Source: Streptomyces sp. NBC_00094
GTDB taxonomy: Bacteria; Actinomycetota; Actinomycetes; Streptomycetales; Streptomycetaceae
Reading direction: 5' to 3'
Assembly: GCF_026343125.1 (NCBI RefSeq)
Contig: NZ_JAPEMB010000001.1
Span: forward strand, 1,798,001-1,862,000
DNA: 64,000 bases
Within the stretch, counting starts at the first letter, position 1; each line of letters starts with the position of its first letter. Below are positions 35,413 to 44,373 of the stretch, piece after piece. The translations under genes and the position numbers were made by a program. The notes under the pieces were generated by a model. It saw only the letters and a list, made by a program, of their open reading frames with translations. It had not been told where the DNA came from and did no database searches.

Positions 35413-36132
35413 TCAGCTCGCGCGCCAGTACCCGAGCGCGTGGACGCGCTCCTTGGGAAGGGCGAGCTCCTTGCGGGCGTACGCGGCGAGGGTGCGGGTC
35501 GTCGTCGTGTCGCAGGCGATCCAGACGTACGAGGCCGCGTCCGCGAGCTCGGGCAGCTCGGCCTTCACGCGGGCGACGAGTTCGGCGCCGCCGCCCTGGC
35601 GCGGGATCCGGCGCAGCTCGTGGTGCTCGGGATCGAGCCGGACCGGCAGGTCGTCGTCGGAGGCGTGCTGCGTCTCGAACCAGACGGTGGCGGGGACGCC
35701 GGGGAGCGCGTCGAGCAGGGAGTTGACGGCCGGCAGGGAGGCCGGGTCGCCGACCACGAGGAGCCGCGCCGGGAGCGGGTCGGGGGCCTCGAAGCCGGTG
35801 CCCTGGAGCGTGGCTTCCACGGTGTCGCCGGGGGCGCAGGTGCGGGCCCAGCGGCTGGCTATGCCGTCATGGAGGGCGAATTCGAGACTGAAGGTGCCCG
35901 CGGCGAGGTCGGGGTCGACCAGGGTGTACGCGCGCTGGTGCGGCTTGCCGGCGTCGTCGAACCAGAGACGGACCCACATCGTCGGGTGGATCCCGGCCGC
36001 GGCGAGCAGCCCGCCGTCGGTGAAGCTCACCCTGCGGTAGTCCTCGGTGACCTGCTCGGCCCCCGTCACCGTGAACGTGAAGTCCTTGCCGCGAAACAGT
36101 TTGAGGACCGCCCCCTGCCAGCCATGACCCAC
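35413..36132 (-). CDS. Siderophore-interacting protein (ferric-siderophore reductase type)
   Basis: 239 residues. FAD-binding N-terminal beta barrel (YRRVSFTDGG, MWVRLWF, then RAYTLVDPD as the flavin-binding block) and a C-terminal NAD(P)H-binding-like domain with LLVVGDPASLPAVNSLLDAL and SYVWIACDTTTTRTL. ViuB/YqjH-type proteins reduce ferric siderophores in the cytosol to release iron. An iron box lies 36 bases upstream, shared with the divergent penicillin acylase-like gene, so expression should rise in iron limitation. Confidence 0.9.
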   Translation of the reverse strand: MGHGWQGAVLKLFRGKDFTFTVTGAEQVTEDYRRVSFTDGGLLAAAGIHPTMWVRLWFDDAGKPHQRAYTLVDPDLAAGTFSLEFALHDGIASRWARTCAPGDTVEATLQGTGFEAPDPLPARLLVVGDPASLPAVNSLLDALPGVPATVWFETQHASDDDLPVRLDPEHHELRRIPRQGGGAELVARVKAELPELADAASYVWIACDTTTTRTLAAYARKELALPKERVHALGYWRAS

Positions 36133-36167
36133 CGTGATCTCCTCCCCTGGACTCCTGTTAGATTTAC

Positions 36168-36186
36168 TTAGGTCAGCCTAACCTAA
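36168..36186. promoter_or_regulatory. Iron box (DmdR1/IdeR-type operator)
   Basis: TTAGGTCAGCCTAACCTAA closely matches the 19-bp actinomycete iron box TTAGGTTAGGCTAACCTAA. It is centred about 45 bp upstream of both divergent starts, so one site could repress both directions when Fe2+ is plentiful. Confidence 0.85.
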
Positions 36187-36222
36187 GGCTTCGGAAAAGA
36201 TACGGACGGGATCGGGGTCTCC

Positions 36223-38430
36223 GTGAGCATCGAGATCTACCGGGACGCCTGGGGCGTCCCTCATCTGCGCGCCACGGACCCGGAGGAACTCGCCTTCGCC
36301 CAGGGGCGCGTCACCGCCCGGGACCGCGCCTGGCAGCTGGAGGTCGAGCGGCACCGGGCCCAGGGCACCACGGCCGCCTTCCTCGGCGCCGCCGAGCTCG
36401 GCTGGGACACCTTCGTCCGGCGGGCGCGGCTCGCGGACACCGCGCGCCGCTGCTACGAGCGGCTCGAAGCCTCCGACGCTCCGACGGCCGCGTGGGTCCG
36501 GGCGTACGTGGACGGGGTCAACGACGGCCTGGCGGACGGGGCCCGGCGGGCACCCGAGTTCGCGGAGACCGGCCTCGCACCCGGGCGGTGGGAGCCGTGG
36601 ACCCCGCTCGCCGTCTGGCTCTCCACCCACATCCTCTTCGCCGGCTTCCCCACGAAGCTGTGGCGGGAGCAGGTCGCCACGCGGCTCGGCGAGGAGTGGA
36701 CGGAGCTCTTCGCGACGGACGGACCGGGCACGGCGGGCTCCAACGGCTGGGTGGTGTCCGGCGAACGGACCGCGAGCGGCGCGGCCCTGGTGGCCGGCGA
36801 CCCGCACCGGTTCATCGAGGCGCCGGGCGTCTACCAGCAGATCCGGCTCGCCTGCCCGGCGTACGACGTGGTGGGCCTCGCCGTACCCGGCGTCCCCGGC
36901 CTCGCCCACTTCGGCCACACCGGCTCGGTGGCCTGGGCGATCACCAACGCGATGGCCGACTACCAGGACCTGTACCGGGAGCGGCTCCGCCGGCTGCCCG
37001 GGGGCGGGGTGGAGGCCCTCGGGCCCGAGGGCTGGCGCCCGGCGACGGCACACCGGGAGACGATCGAGGTCGCGGGCGGTGAGCCCGTCGTGATCGAGGT
37101 GGTCGAGACGGAGCGGGGCCCCGTGATCATCGGGGTGGACGGGGAGCCCGGGAGCGGGGACGGGGTGGTCGGCGAGCCCGGGAGCGGTTCCGGGACGGAC
37201 GGCGAGCCCGAGAGCGGGAACCGGGTCGACGGCGAGCCCGGGAGCGGTTCCGCCGGGCCGTCCGAGTGGGAGGCCGTCGCCCTCCGGTACCCGCCGCGGG
37301 TCACCGGTGAGCTCGGCTTCGGCGTCCTGCCCGGGCTGCTGCGCGCCCGGACCGTCGCGGACGTGGACGCGGCCCTCGACGGCTGGGTCGAGCCCGTGAA
37401 CGTCGTCCAGGCCGCCGACACCCAGGGCGGCCTGCTGCACCGGGTCGCCGGGCACGTACCCGTACGGGACCGGGCCAACTCCCTGCGGCTCGTGCCCGCC
37501 TGGGAGCCGGCGCACGCCTGGGAGCCCGGGCCCGCGCCGCTGCCCCGCGCCGAGGTCCGCGGCCACGCCGTCATGGCCAACGCCCGGGGGCTCGCCGCGC
37601 CCCTCGGCGTCGAGTTCGCCCCGCCGCACCGGGCGGCCCGTATCGACGCACTCCTCGACGGCTCGACGGACTGGACCCCGGAGACGACGACGGCCGTCCA
37701 CACCGACACCGACAATCCCTCCGCGGCCCGGCTCCTCGCCACGGTGGAGCGGGCGGCCGACGGCCTCTCCCCCGCCGCGGGCGCCGTGCGCGCGCGACTG
37801 CTCCGCTGGGACCGGCGGATGACGGCGGAGAGCACCGACGCGGGCCTGTACGCGGCGGTGCGCGGCGCCGTCGTGCGGCGGCTCGCCGGGCACGAGGCCT
37901 TCACGGCGCTCCGCGAACCCGCCCCGTACCCCGAGCTGTTCCGCCCCTGGCTGGCCCTCGGGCCGCGCGTCGCCTTCGCCCTGGAGACCCTGCTCACGGC
38001 CGGTCCCGTACCGGCCGGGGACGTCGACCGGATCGTCCGCGAGGCCCTGGAGGAGGTCGGGGCCGGTGAACCGCCCGCCGCCTGGGGCGTGACCCACCGC
38101 CTCGCGCCCTGGCAGGCGCTCCCCGACGCCGACGACGCCCAGTGGCCGGGGCTCGCCGGGGACCACGACTGCGTCCTGTCCACGTCCAGCGTGCCCGGCT
38201 GGACCGACCGCAGCGCGCGGGCCTCCGCGGCCCGTTACGTCTGGGACCTCGCCGACCGCGAGCGGAGCGGCTGGATCGTGCCGTTCGGGGCCTCCGGGGT
38301 CCCCGGCGACCCGCACCACCGCGACCAGCTCCCCCTGTGGCTGCGGGGCGAGCTCGCCCCCGTCACCACCGACTGGAACCTGCTCACCGAAGAGCGCGAG
38401 CAGCACGAGAAGCACGAGGAAACACGATGA
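36223..38430 (+). CDS. Penicillin acylase family Ntn-hydrolase, iron-regulated
   Basis: 735 residues. Opens with EIYRDAWGVPHLRA and FAQGRVTARDRAWQLEVERHR, the alpha-subunit signature of the family. The autocatalytic cleavage site is TAG/SNGWVVSG near residue 172, with Ser as new N-terminal nucleophile. Later conserved blocks include GDPH, the Asn in a WAITNAMADYQDLY context, and HDCVLST near the C-terminus. No signal peptide is seen, unlike most relatives, implying a cytosolic enzyme. Residues ~307-345 are a 10-residue GEPGSG-type repeat insertion. It sits behind an iron box and overlaps a siderophore-type acetyltransferase, so a role in trimming an acyl group of a siderophore or precursor is plausible, not proven. 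Confidence 0.88.
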   Translation: MSIEIYRDAWGVPHLRATDPEELAFAQGRVTARDRAWQLEVERHRAQGTTAAFLGAAELGWDTFVRRARLADTARRCYERLEASDAPTAAWVRAYVDGVNDGLADGARRAPEFAETGLAPGRWEPWTPLAVWLSTHILFAGFPTKLWREQVATRLGEEWTELFATDGPGTAGSNGWVVSGERTASGAALVAGDPHRFIEAPGVYQQIRLACPAYDVVGLAVPGVPGLAHFGHTGSVAWAITNAMADYQDLYRERLRRLPGGGVEALGPEGWRPATAHRETIEVAGGEPVVIEVVETERGPVIIGVDGEPGSGDGVVGEPGSGSGTDGEPESGNRVDGEPGSGSAGPSEWEAVALRYPPRVTGELGFGVLPGLLRARTVADVDAALDGWVEPVNVVQAADTQGGLLHRVAGHVPVRDRANSLRLVPAWEPAHAWEPGPAPLPRAEVRGHAVMANARGLAAPLGVEFAPPHRAARIDALLDGSTDWTPETTTAVHTDTDNPSAARLLATVERAADGLSPAAGAVRARLLRWDRRMTAESTDAGLYAAVRGAVVRRLAGHEAFTALREPAPYPELFRPWLALGPRVAFALETLLTAGPVPAGDVDRIVREALEEVGAGEPPAAWGVTHRLAPWQALPDADDAQWPGLAGDHDCVLSTSSVPGWTDRSARASAARYVWDLADRERSGWIVPFGASGVPGDPHHRDQLPLWLRGELAPVTTDWNLLTEEREQHEKHEETR
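37141..37257. repeat. In-frame 30-bp tandem repeat within the penicillin acylase gene
   Basis: Four units (the last truncated to 27 bp), each starting GGCGAGCCCGGGAGCGG or a one- to two-base variant, encode a 10-residue module beginning GEPGSG or GEPESG. The period keeps the frame, so copy number can change without destroying the protein. Confidence 0.85.
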
Positions 38431-38993
38431 CCACCGCCACCGCTGTCTACGACGAGGCCGTCGAGGGCTTCGGCACCGTCCGCGTCGTCCCGATCGACCC
38501 CGACCGGGACGCCCCCCTCATCCACGCCTGGGTGAACGAGGAGCGCGCCCGCTTCTGGGGCATGGGCGGGACCAGCGTCGAGCAGGTGCGGGAGATCTAC
38601 GCGCACCTCGACTCGCTGACCACCCACCACGGTTACCTGGTCAGCCGGGACGGGGAGCCGGTCGCCCTCTTCCAGACGTACGACCCCGAGGCCGACCGGA
38701 TCAGCGAGTGCTACGAGGTCCTGCCGGGTGACATCGGCGTGCACCTGATGATCGCGCCGATCGCCTCGCCCGAGCCCGGCTTCTCGGGCCGGCTGCTCGA
38801 CGCCCTCGTCGACTTCTCCCTGCGCGGCCACTCCCGGGTGGTCGTCGAGCCCGACGCCGCCAACGAGAAGGCGATCGCCCGGATGATCCGCGTCGGGTTC
38901 GAGCCGGGCCCGGAGGTCGTGCTGCCCGAGGTGGACCTGCCGGAGGTCTTCATCCCGGAGAAGAAGGCGCGGCTCGCGTTCCTGAGCCGCTGA
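38427..38993 (+). CDS. GNAT acetyltransferase of the siderophore-biosynthesis type (IucB/RhbD-like)
   Basis: 188 residues, acetyltransf_8-like. Typical segments: HAWVNEERARFWGMGGTSVEQVREIYAHL, GEPVALFQTYDPEADRI, GDIGVHLMIAP and VVVEPDAANEKAIARMIRVGF. Relatives N-acylate hydroxyl-lysine, hydroxyl-ornithine or a diamine in hydroxamate siderophores (IucB, RhbD, AlcB). The ATG overlaps the penicillin acylase stop (ATGA), so the two are made together under the iron box. No siderophore synthetase is in this window. Confidence 0.88.
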   Translation: MTTATAVYDEAVEGFGTVRVVPIDPDRDAPLIHAWVNEERARFWGMGGTSVEQVREIYAHLDSLTTHHGYLVSRDGEPVALFQTYDPEADRISECYEVLPGDIGVHLMIAPIASPEPGFSGRLLDALVDFSLRGHSRVVVEPDAANEKAIARMIRVGFEPGPEVVLPEVDLPEVFIPEKKARLAFLSR

Positions 38994-39001
38994 CCCGCCT
39001 G

Positions 39002-39080
39002 CCGACGGGCCCGCCGACCGGTCTCCGCTGACGGGCCCGCCGGCCGGTCACCGCCGACGGGATCCGCCGACCGGTCACCG
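39002..39080. repeat. Three 26-27-bp tandem repeats
   Basis: Units start at 39002, 39028 and 39054, each with the core GACGGG(C/A)...CCGACCGGTC. They lie between the acetyltransferase and the convergent amidohydrolase, and each unit contains the small dyad GACCGGTC. They could help termination; otherwise no role is seen. Confidence 0.8.
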
Positions 39081-39121
39081 CTGGTCCGCCCGCTGACCGC
39101 CCTGCCGACCGGTCCGGGTGG

Positions 39122-40207
39122 TCAGCCCACCACCCGGCCGTTGACGACGACCCTGCGCGGCGCCGCCAGGACGCGGACGTCCGCGCGCGGGTCCTCGCCG
39201 TAGACGACCAGGTCGGCGGGGGCGCCCTCCTCCAGGGAGGGGCGGCCCAGCCAGGCCCTGGCTCCCCAGGCGGTGGCCGCGAGGGCGTCGATCGGCGGGA
39301 TGCCGGCCCGGGTCAGCTCCTCGACCTCCTCGGCGACGAGCCCGTGGGCGAGGGAGCCGCCCGCGTCGGTGCCGACGAAGACGGGGACGCCCGCGTCGAA
39401 GGCGGCGCGGACGGTGTCGTACCGCCGCTCGTGAAGCCTGCGCATATGGGCCGACCAGCGGGGGAACTTCTCCTCGCCGCCGTCCGCGAGGTGCGGGAAG
39501 GTCGCGATGTTCACCAGGGTCGGGACGATGGCCACGCCCCGCTCGGCGAAGAGCGGGATCGTGTCCTCGGTGAGACCGGTGGCGTGCTCGATGCAGTCGA
39601 TGCCCGCCTCGACGAGGTCGCGGAGCGAGTCCTCGGCGAAGCAGTGCGCGGTGACGCGGGCGCCGAGCCGGTGCGCCTCGGCGATGGCCGCCTCGACCTC
39701 GGCGCGCGGCCAGCAGGCGGTGAGGTCGCCCGCCTCGCGGTCGATCCAGTCGCCGACGAGCTTGACCCAGCCGTCGCCGCGCCGGGCCTCCCGGCCGACG
39801 TACGCGACGAGGTCGGCGGGCTCGATCTCGTGGGCGTAGTTCCGGATGTAGCGACGGGTACGGGCGATGTGCCGGCCCGCGCGGATGACCTTCGGGAGGT
39901 CCTCGCGCTCGTCGATCCAGCGGGTGTCGGAGGGCGAACCGGCGTCCCGGATCAGCAGGGTGCCCGCGTCCCGGTCGGTGAGGGCCTGCTTCTCGCTGGT
40001 GGCATCGTCGACCGGGCCGTGCCGGTCGAGCCCGACGTGGCAGTGGGCGTCGACCAGTCCGGGCAGCACCCAGCCCTCGACGGTCACCGCCTCGGCGGCG
40101 GGCCGGTCGAAGGTGATCCGCCCGTCGACGCACCAGAGTTCGTCCCGTACGTCCTCAGGGCCGACGAGCACCCGCCCCTTCACATGCAGCACCGTGTGAT
40201 CGCTCAT
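39122..40207 (-). CDS. Metal-dependent amidohydrolase (imidazolonepropionase-like)
   Basis: 361 residues. Composite-domain amidohydrolase: N-terminal beta strands, then VLPGLVDAHCHVG (HxH metal pair), ARVTAHCFAEDSLRDLVEAGIDCIEHATGL with two further His ligands, VFVGTDAGG (catalytic Asp), and the C-terminal block GAPADLVVYGEDPRADVRVLAAPRRVVVNGRVVG. A Lys in KLVGDWID may be carbamylated. Related enzymes hydrolyse cyclic amides, organophosphates or Xaa-Pro dipeptides. The substrate is unknown. Monocistronic, divergent from nothing and convergent with the acetyltransferase. Confidence 0.88.
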   Translation of the reverse strand: MSDHTVLHVKGRVLVGPEDVRDELWCVDGRITFDRPAAEAVTVEGWVLPGLVDAHCHVGLDRHGPVDDATSEKQALTDRDAGTLLIRDAGSPSDTRWIDEREDLPKVIRAGRHIARTRRYIRNYAHEIEPADLVAYVGREARRGDGWVKLVGDWIDREAGDLTACWPRAEVEAAIAEAHRLGARVTAHCFAEDSLRDLVEAGIDCIEHATGLTEDTIPLFAERGVAIVPTLVNIATFPHLADGGEEKFPRWSAHMRRLHERRYDTVRAAFDAGVPVFVGTDAGGSLAHGLVAEEVEELTRAGIPPIDALAATAWGARAWLGRPSLEEGAPADLVVYGEDPRADVRVLAAPRRVVVNGRVVG

Positions 40208-40282
40208 GTCTGCACTGTACGAGGGCGGGTGCCCGGCCGGGAGACCGGTCGGCCACGGCCCGCTCCACGGGGAGCGGCGGGG

Positions 40283-41836
40283 TCACTCGTCGATCGCGCT
40301 CCCGTAGCGGGCGTCCAGGTACGGCCCGCCGAACGACGAGACGCCGAAGCTCCACGAGCCGGTCGCGGTGAGTCCTCCCGTACGCGCGGGGAAGAGCCAG
40401 ACGTGCCCGTCCGCGGTGTTCTCGCCGGGCGCCGCCGCGAGCAGCGAGAAGCGGCCGTCGGCGTCGGGGTCGACGAGCCGGACCTGGCCGCCGAACCGGT
40501 CGTCACGCTCCACGGCGCCCGGTACGGAGGGCGAGTCCTGCGTCCAGGAGGCGGCGCCGGTGCCGGTCAGGCCCCGGGCGGTGCCGCGCAGGACGGTGAC
40601 CATGCCCACGTCGACGACGGTGCCGATGTCCTCGCCGGGGGCGCCGATCGCGAGGTCGGCGTAGCCGTCGCGGTCGGTGTCGCCGAGGGAGAGGTCGGTG
40701 CCCCAGCCGTCGCCGCGTTCCGAGGCGCCCGGTACGCCGGCGGAGTTCTGGGTCCACCACTGCGGCGGGGTGCCGACGCCGGTGGCTCCGGCGGGGCCGT
40801 TCGGGCCGCCCCGGTAGACGCCGACCAGTCCGCCGGTCATGGACTCGCCGCCGTCGTCGGGGCTGTGCGGCTCGCCGGTGACGAGGTCGTCGTAGCCGTC
40901 GCCGTCGATGTCACCGGAGGCGGTGACCGGCCCGCCGCGCAGCTCCCGCTGGTAGACGAGGGAGTCGGTGCCTCCCGCGAGGTACCAGGACCAGCCGTGG
41001 CCGGGCTCGGCGCCGGTGGTGACCCCGCTGACCACCAGGTCCGCGAAGCCGTTCTTGTCGTAGTCGCCCGTGGTGACGGACTTCGCGACGAGGTCGCGGG
41101 GCACCGGGGCCGCCGCCGTCCCGGCGGCGCGCGCGCCACTCGGTGCGAGCGTCGTGCGGTCGAGCGCCGCGGCGGTGTGCGCGCGCCGGTCCGCGGCGAG
41201 GCGGGCGCCGCCGGTCCCGGACGCGGCACCGAACCGGTGCCATTCCACGTACCGGCGGTCGAGGACGATCAGCTGGTCCCCGCTGGTCTCGGCGGTGAAC
41301 CGGGCGGCGGCGAACGCGGACCCGAAACGGGCCCCGGCCACCGGTCCGTTGAGGCTGTCGACCCACTGGCTGTCGGTGCCGACGAGGCCGTGCGGGGACC
41401 CCCAGAGGACGATCACGCCGCCGACGTCGGCGCGGGTGCCGATGTCCTCGCCGGGGGCGCCGATCACGGCGTCGTCGTAGCCGTCGCCGTCGAGGTCGCC
41501 CGTGGCGACGGCGGCGCCGAAGGAGTCGCCCGTCTCGGCGGCGCCGGGCACCCCGGTGGTGTCCTGGCTGACGATCGTGGCGGCGCGGGTGTCGATGCCG
41601 TCCGGCGAGCCGTACTGGACGGTGACGAGGCCGGCGCCCCGCTTGCCGCCGACGGTCGCGCCGGGCGCGCCGGCGAGGACGTCGTCGAAGCCGTCGCCGT
41701 CGAAGTCGTGGTTGCGGTCGTCGGCGCGAGTGCCGCCGGGCACGCCGGCCCAGGCGGCCGGGGCGGTCGCGATCCCCGCGCCGGTGAGGAGGAGGAGCGT
41801 CGCCGCGGCGAGGGCGGCGGAGCGGTGCTTGCGCAT
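40283..41836 (-). CDS. Secreted FG-GAP (integrin alpha-like) repeat protein
   Basis: 517 residues from the ATG at 41834-41836, with GGAG 7 bases before. Signal peptide RSAALAAATLLLLTGAGIATAPAAWAG. The mature part has repeated FG-GAP/VCBS-type blades with calcium-binding loops such as DFDGDGFDDVLAGAPG, DLDGDGYDDAVIGAPGED, DIDGDGYDDLVTGEP and DTDRDGYADLAIGAPGED, fitting a seven-bladed propeller. Such proteins are exported and bind Ca2+; roles in adhesion or as enzyme scaffolds are proposed but unproven in Streptomyces. No catalytic motif is seen. Confidence 0.9.
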   Translation of the reverse strand: MRKHRSAALAAATLLLLTGAGIATAPAAWAGVPGGTRADDRNHDFDGDGFDDVLAGAPGATVGGKRGAGLVTVQYGSPDGIDTRAATIVSQDTTGVPGAAETGDSFGAAVATGDLDGDGYDDAVIGAPGEDIGTRADVGGVIVLWGSPHGLVGTDSQWVDSLNGPVAGARFGSAFAAARFTAETSGDQLIVLDRRYVEWHRFGAASGTGGARLAADRRAHTAAALDRTTLAPSGARAAGTAAAPVPRDLVAKSVTTGDYDKNGFADLVVSGVTTGAEPGHGWSWYLAGGTDSLVYQRELRGGPVTASGDIDGDGYDDLVTGEPHSPDDGGESMTGGLVGVYRGGPNGPAGATGVGTPPQWWTQNSAGVPGASERGDGWGTDLSLGDTDRDGYADLAIGAPGEDIGTVVDVGMVTVLRGTARGLTGTGAASWTQDSPSVPGAVERDDRFGGQVRLVDPDADGRFSLLAAAPGENTADGHVWLFPARTGGLTATGSWSFGVSSFGGPYLDARYGSAIDE

Positions 41837-42094
41837 GGAGCATCTCCTGGAGGTCGGAGGGTTCCGGGCGGCTGCGGGGGGGTGCGCCGGACGGGGCCCG
41901 TGCCCGGTCCGTCGTCCTGTTGGACACCTGATGTCCCTTGACGGTTGCACCGGGACGAAGATCCCTTTTGTGCGGGTGGGCCCCGGGGCGCCCGGCCCGA
42001 TCGGCACGGCGCCTCCCAGGAGCGGGCGGGCCGCCCGTCGGTACCCTGATCAGGAGTTCCACCCGCACCGAACCGAGTCGAAGAAGGCACCGCC

Positions 42095-43201
42095 GTGACC
42101 GTGACACATCCGCTCCTGGACCTGGCCCCGCTGACCGCCGCGCATTTCGCGTCGATCGAGCGGCGGGTGGCCGCGCTGCTCTCCACGGAGCAGGACGTGG
42201 TCATCACCCAGGGCGAGGCGCTGCTTCCCCTGGAGGGGTGCATCCGCAGCGGCGCGCGGGCCGGTTCGACCGCGCTGAACGTCGTCACCGGTCCGTACGG
42301 GCAGACCTTCGGCAACTGGCTGCGGGACTGCGGGGCGACCGTGGTCGACCTGGAGGTGCCCTTCCACACGGCGGTGACGGCCGCTCAGGTGGAGCAGGCC
42401 CTCGCCGAGCACCCGGAGATCGACTTCGTGTCGCTCGTGCACGCCGAGGCGGCGACCGGGAACACCAACCCGGTCGCGGAGATCGGCGAGGTCGTCCGGG
42501 CGCACGGCGCCCTGTTCTACCTGGACGCGGTGGCGTCGATCGGCGCGGAGCCGGTGCTGCCGGACGCCTGGGGCGTGGACATGTGCATCATCGGCGCGCA
42601 GAAGGCGATGGGCGGTCCCGCGGGGGTGTCGGCGGTGTCGGTGAGCGCGCGGGCCTGGGAGCGGTTCGCCGCGAACCCGGACGCGCCGCGGCGCTCGTAC
42701 CTCTCCCTCTTGGACTGGAAGGAGCGATGGATCGACGGCGGCCGGAAGGCGCTCCTGCACGCTCCGGCGCAGCTGGAGATGCTGGCCCTGGAGGCGTGCG
42801 TGGAGCGGATCGAGGCGGAGGGTCTCGACGCGCTGATGGCCCGGCACGCCTCGGCGGCGGCCGCGACCCGCGCGGGTGCGGTGGCCCTGGGCGGCGGTCT
42901 GGAGCCGTACGTGTACGAGGCGAAGGACGCGGCCCCGGTCGCGACGACGCTGCGCGTGCCGGCCGGCGTGGACGCCTCGGAGCTGGTCGCGAAGGCCCTC
43001 TCGGCGGACCCCTCGCTGCCGCTGATCGCCGGCGGCGGTGCGCTCGCCAAGGAGATGGTCCGGGTCAACCACTACGGCGTGGACGCGACCCCGGGCGCGG
43101 TGCAGTCCTCGCTCGCGGCGCTCGGCGCGGCGCTCGGCGACACGGGCCGCACGGTGGACCTGGAAGGCGCGCGGCGCGCGGTCACGGAGGCCTGGAAGTA
43201 G
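42095..43201 (+). CDS. Class V aminotransferase (alanine-glyoxylate/serine-pyruvate type)
   Basis: 368 residues, fold type I PLP enzyme. The cofactor lysine is in CIIGAQKAMGGPAGVSAVSV near residue 170; the aldimine-stacking region includes LYLDAVASIGAEP. C-terminal MVRVNHYGVDATPGAVQSSLAAL is conserved in AGXT-like enzymes. GTG start. Amino donor and acceptor are not deducible. It converges with another fold-type-I gene across a GC-rich hairpin. Confidence 0.85.
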   Translation: MTVTHPLLDLAPLTAAHFASIERRVAALLSTEQDVVITQGEALLPLEGCIRSGARAGSTALNVVTGPYGQTFGNWLRDCGATVVDLEVPFHTAVTAAQVEQALAEHPEIDFVSLVHAEAATGNTNPVAEIGEVVRAHGALFYLDAVASIGAEPVLPDAWGVDMCIIGAQKAMGGPAGVSAVSVSARAWERFAANPDAPRRSYLSLLDWKERWIDGGRKALLHAPAQLEMLALEACVERIEAEGLDALMARHASAAAATRAGAVALGGGLEPYVYEAKDAAPVATTLRVPAGVDASELVAKALSADPSLPLIAGGGALAKEMVRVNHYGVDATPGAVQSSLAALGAALGDTGRTVDLEGARRAVTEAWK

Positions 43202-43219
43202 GCGGAGTACGGGGCGGGG

Positions 43220-43260
43220 GGAGGGGCGGGGGGGTCCGGTGCCGGATCCCCGCCCTCCGC
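43220..43260. terminator. GC-rich hairpin between convergent aminotransferase genes
   Basis: GGAGGGGCGGGG pairs imperfectly with CCCCGCCCTCC around a TCCGG/CCGGA inner stem. It lies between two convergent stops and probably terminates both. Confidence 0.5.
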
Positions 43261-43300
43261 GTGTCCCGGGCCCTCGCTCGCGGTGGGCGCCGGTGGGTGG

Positions 43301-44359
43301 TCAGCCCGCCAGGACGTCCAGGACGCGGTCGACGTCCGCCGTCGTGTTGTACAGGTGGAACGAGGCCCGCAGGTTGCCCGCGCGGGCGGAGAGCAGCACG
43401 TCGGCGTCCCGCAGCGCGTCGGCCCGGTCGCCGAGGCCGGGGACGGCGACGACCGTCGAGTCGTCCATGACCGGCGCGTGGCCCAGCTCGACGAGTCCGG
43501 CGCGGAAGCGGGCCGCGAGGCCCTTGTCGTGGGCCTCGATGCGGTCGATGCCGATCTCTTCGAGCAGCGCGAGCGAGCGGGCGGCCCCGTGGTACGAGAA
43601 GAAGGCCACGGGCTCGTCGAAGCGACGTGCGGAGGCGGCGAGTTCGCGGACCGGGCCGTAGCTGTTCACCCACAGCTCCTCGCCCGTGACCCAGTTGGCG
43701 TGGATCGCGAGGAGCGAGTCCTGCGCCTCCTCGGTGACGGTGAGGAAGGACGCCCCGCGCGGGCAGAGCAGGTACTTGTAGGCGCCGGAGACCGTGTAGT
43801 CCCACTCCCCCGCGTGCAGCGGCAGCCAGCCGGCCGACTGCGTGGCGTCCAGGAGCGTCCGGGCGCCGTGGGCGGCCGCCGCGGCCCGTATCGCCGCGAA
43901 GTCCGCCGTGCGGCCGTCCGCCGACTGCACGGCGGAGAAGGCGACGAGCGCGGTCTCGGGGCGGACGGACTCGGCGAGGCGCTCCAGCGGCACGAAGCGG
44001 GTCTTGAGGTCGCCGCGGATCGTGAAGGGGGTGATGACGGAGGAGAAGTCGCCCTCGGGGAAGAGGATCTCGGATCCCGCGGGCATCGACTGGGCGATCA
44101 TTCCGCAGTGCACCGCGACGGAGCTGCCGACGGCGACGCGCTCGTGCGGGACGTGGGCGAGCCGGGCGAAGGCCGCCCGGGCCTCGCCGACGATCTCGAA
44201 GCTTCCGGCGCCGTCGGATCGGCCGTCGGCGGTCTCCTCGGCGAGGAGCGTGACGGCCTCGATGGTCCGGCGGGGCAGCAACCCGCAGGCGGAGGTGTTC
44301 AGATACGTCTTCTTGGGCGCGAACTCGGCGCCACCGAGCGGCTGGTCCAGGGAATCCAT
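43301..44359 (-). CDS. Class V aminotransferase-fold protein (cysteine desulfurase-like)
   Basis: 352 residues. Begins TYLNTSACGLLPRRTI, the entry of the CsdA/kynureninase-like group. LLDATQSAGWLPL carries the PLP-binding Asp and Gln, and the Schiff-base Lys is in SGAYKYLLCPRGASFLTV near residue 200. The C-terminal RASFHLYNTTADVDRVLDVL is typical. The residue pattern CPRG after the Lys occurs in isopenicillin epimerase-like enzymes. The specific reaction is unknown. A perfect 12-bp inverted repeat lies just upstream of its start. Confidence 0.85.
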   Translation of the reverse strand: MDSLDQPLGGAEFAPKKTYLNTSACGLLPRRTIEAVTLLAEETADGRSDGAGSFEIVGEARAAFARLAHVPHERVAVGSSVAVHCGMIAQSMPAGSEILFPEGDFSSVITPFTIRGDLKTRFVPLERLAESVRPETALVAFSAVQSADGRTADFAAIRAAAAAHGARTLLDATQSAGWLPLHAGEWDYTVSGAYKYLLCPRGASFLTVTEEAQDSLLAIHANWVTGEELWVNSYGPVRELAASARRFDEPVAFFSYHGAARSLALLEEIGIDRIEAHDKGLAARFRAGLVELGHAPVMDDSTVVAVPGLGDRADALRDADVLLSARAGNLRASFHLYNTTADVDRVLDVLAG

Positions 44360-44373
44360 GCCCCCACCCTGGA

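Noticed and set aside
36168..36186. Treating the iron box as a random palindrome
   Set aside because: Match to the 19-bp consensus is too close, and both flanking genes have iron-related families.
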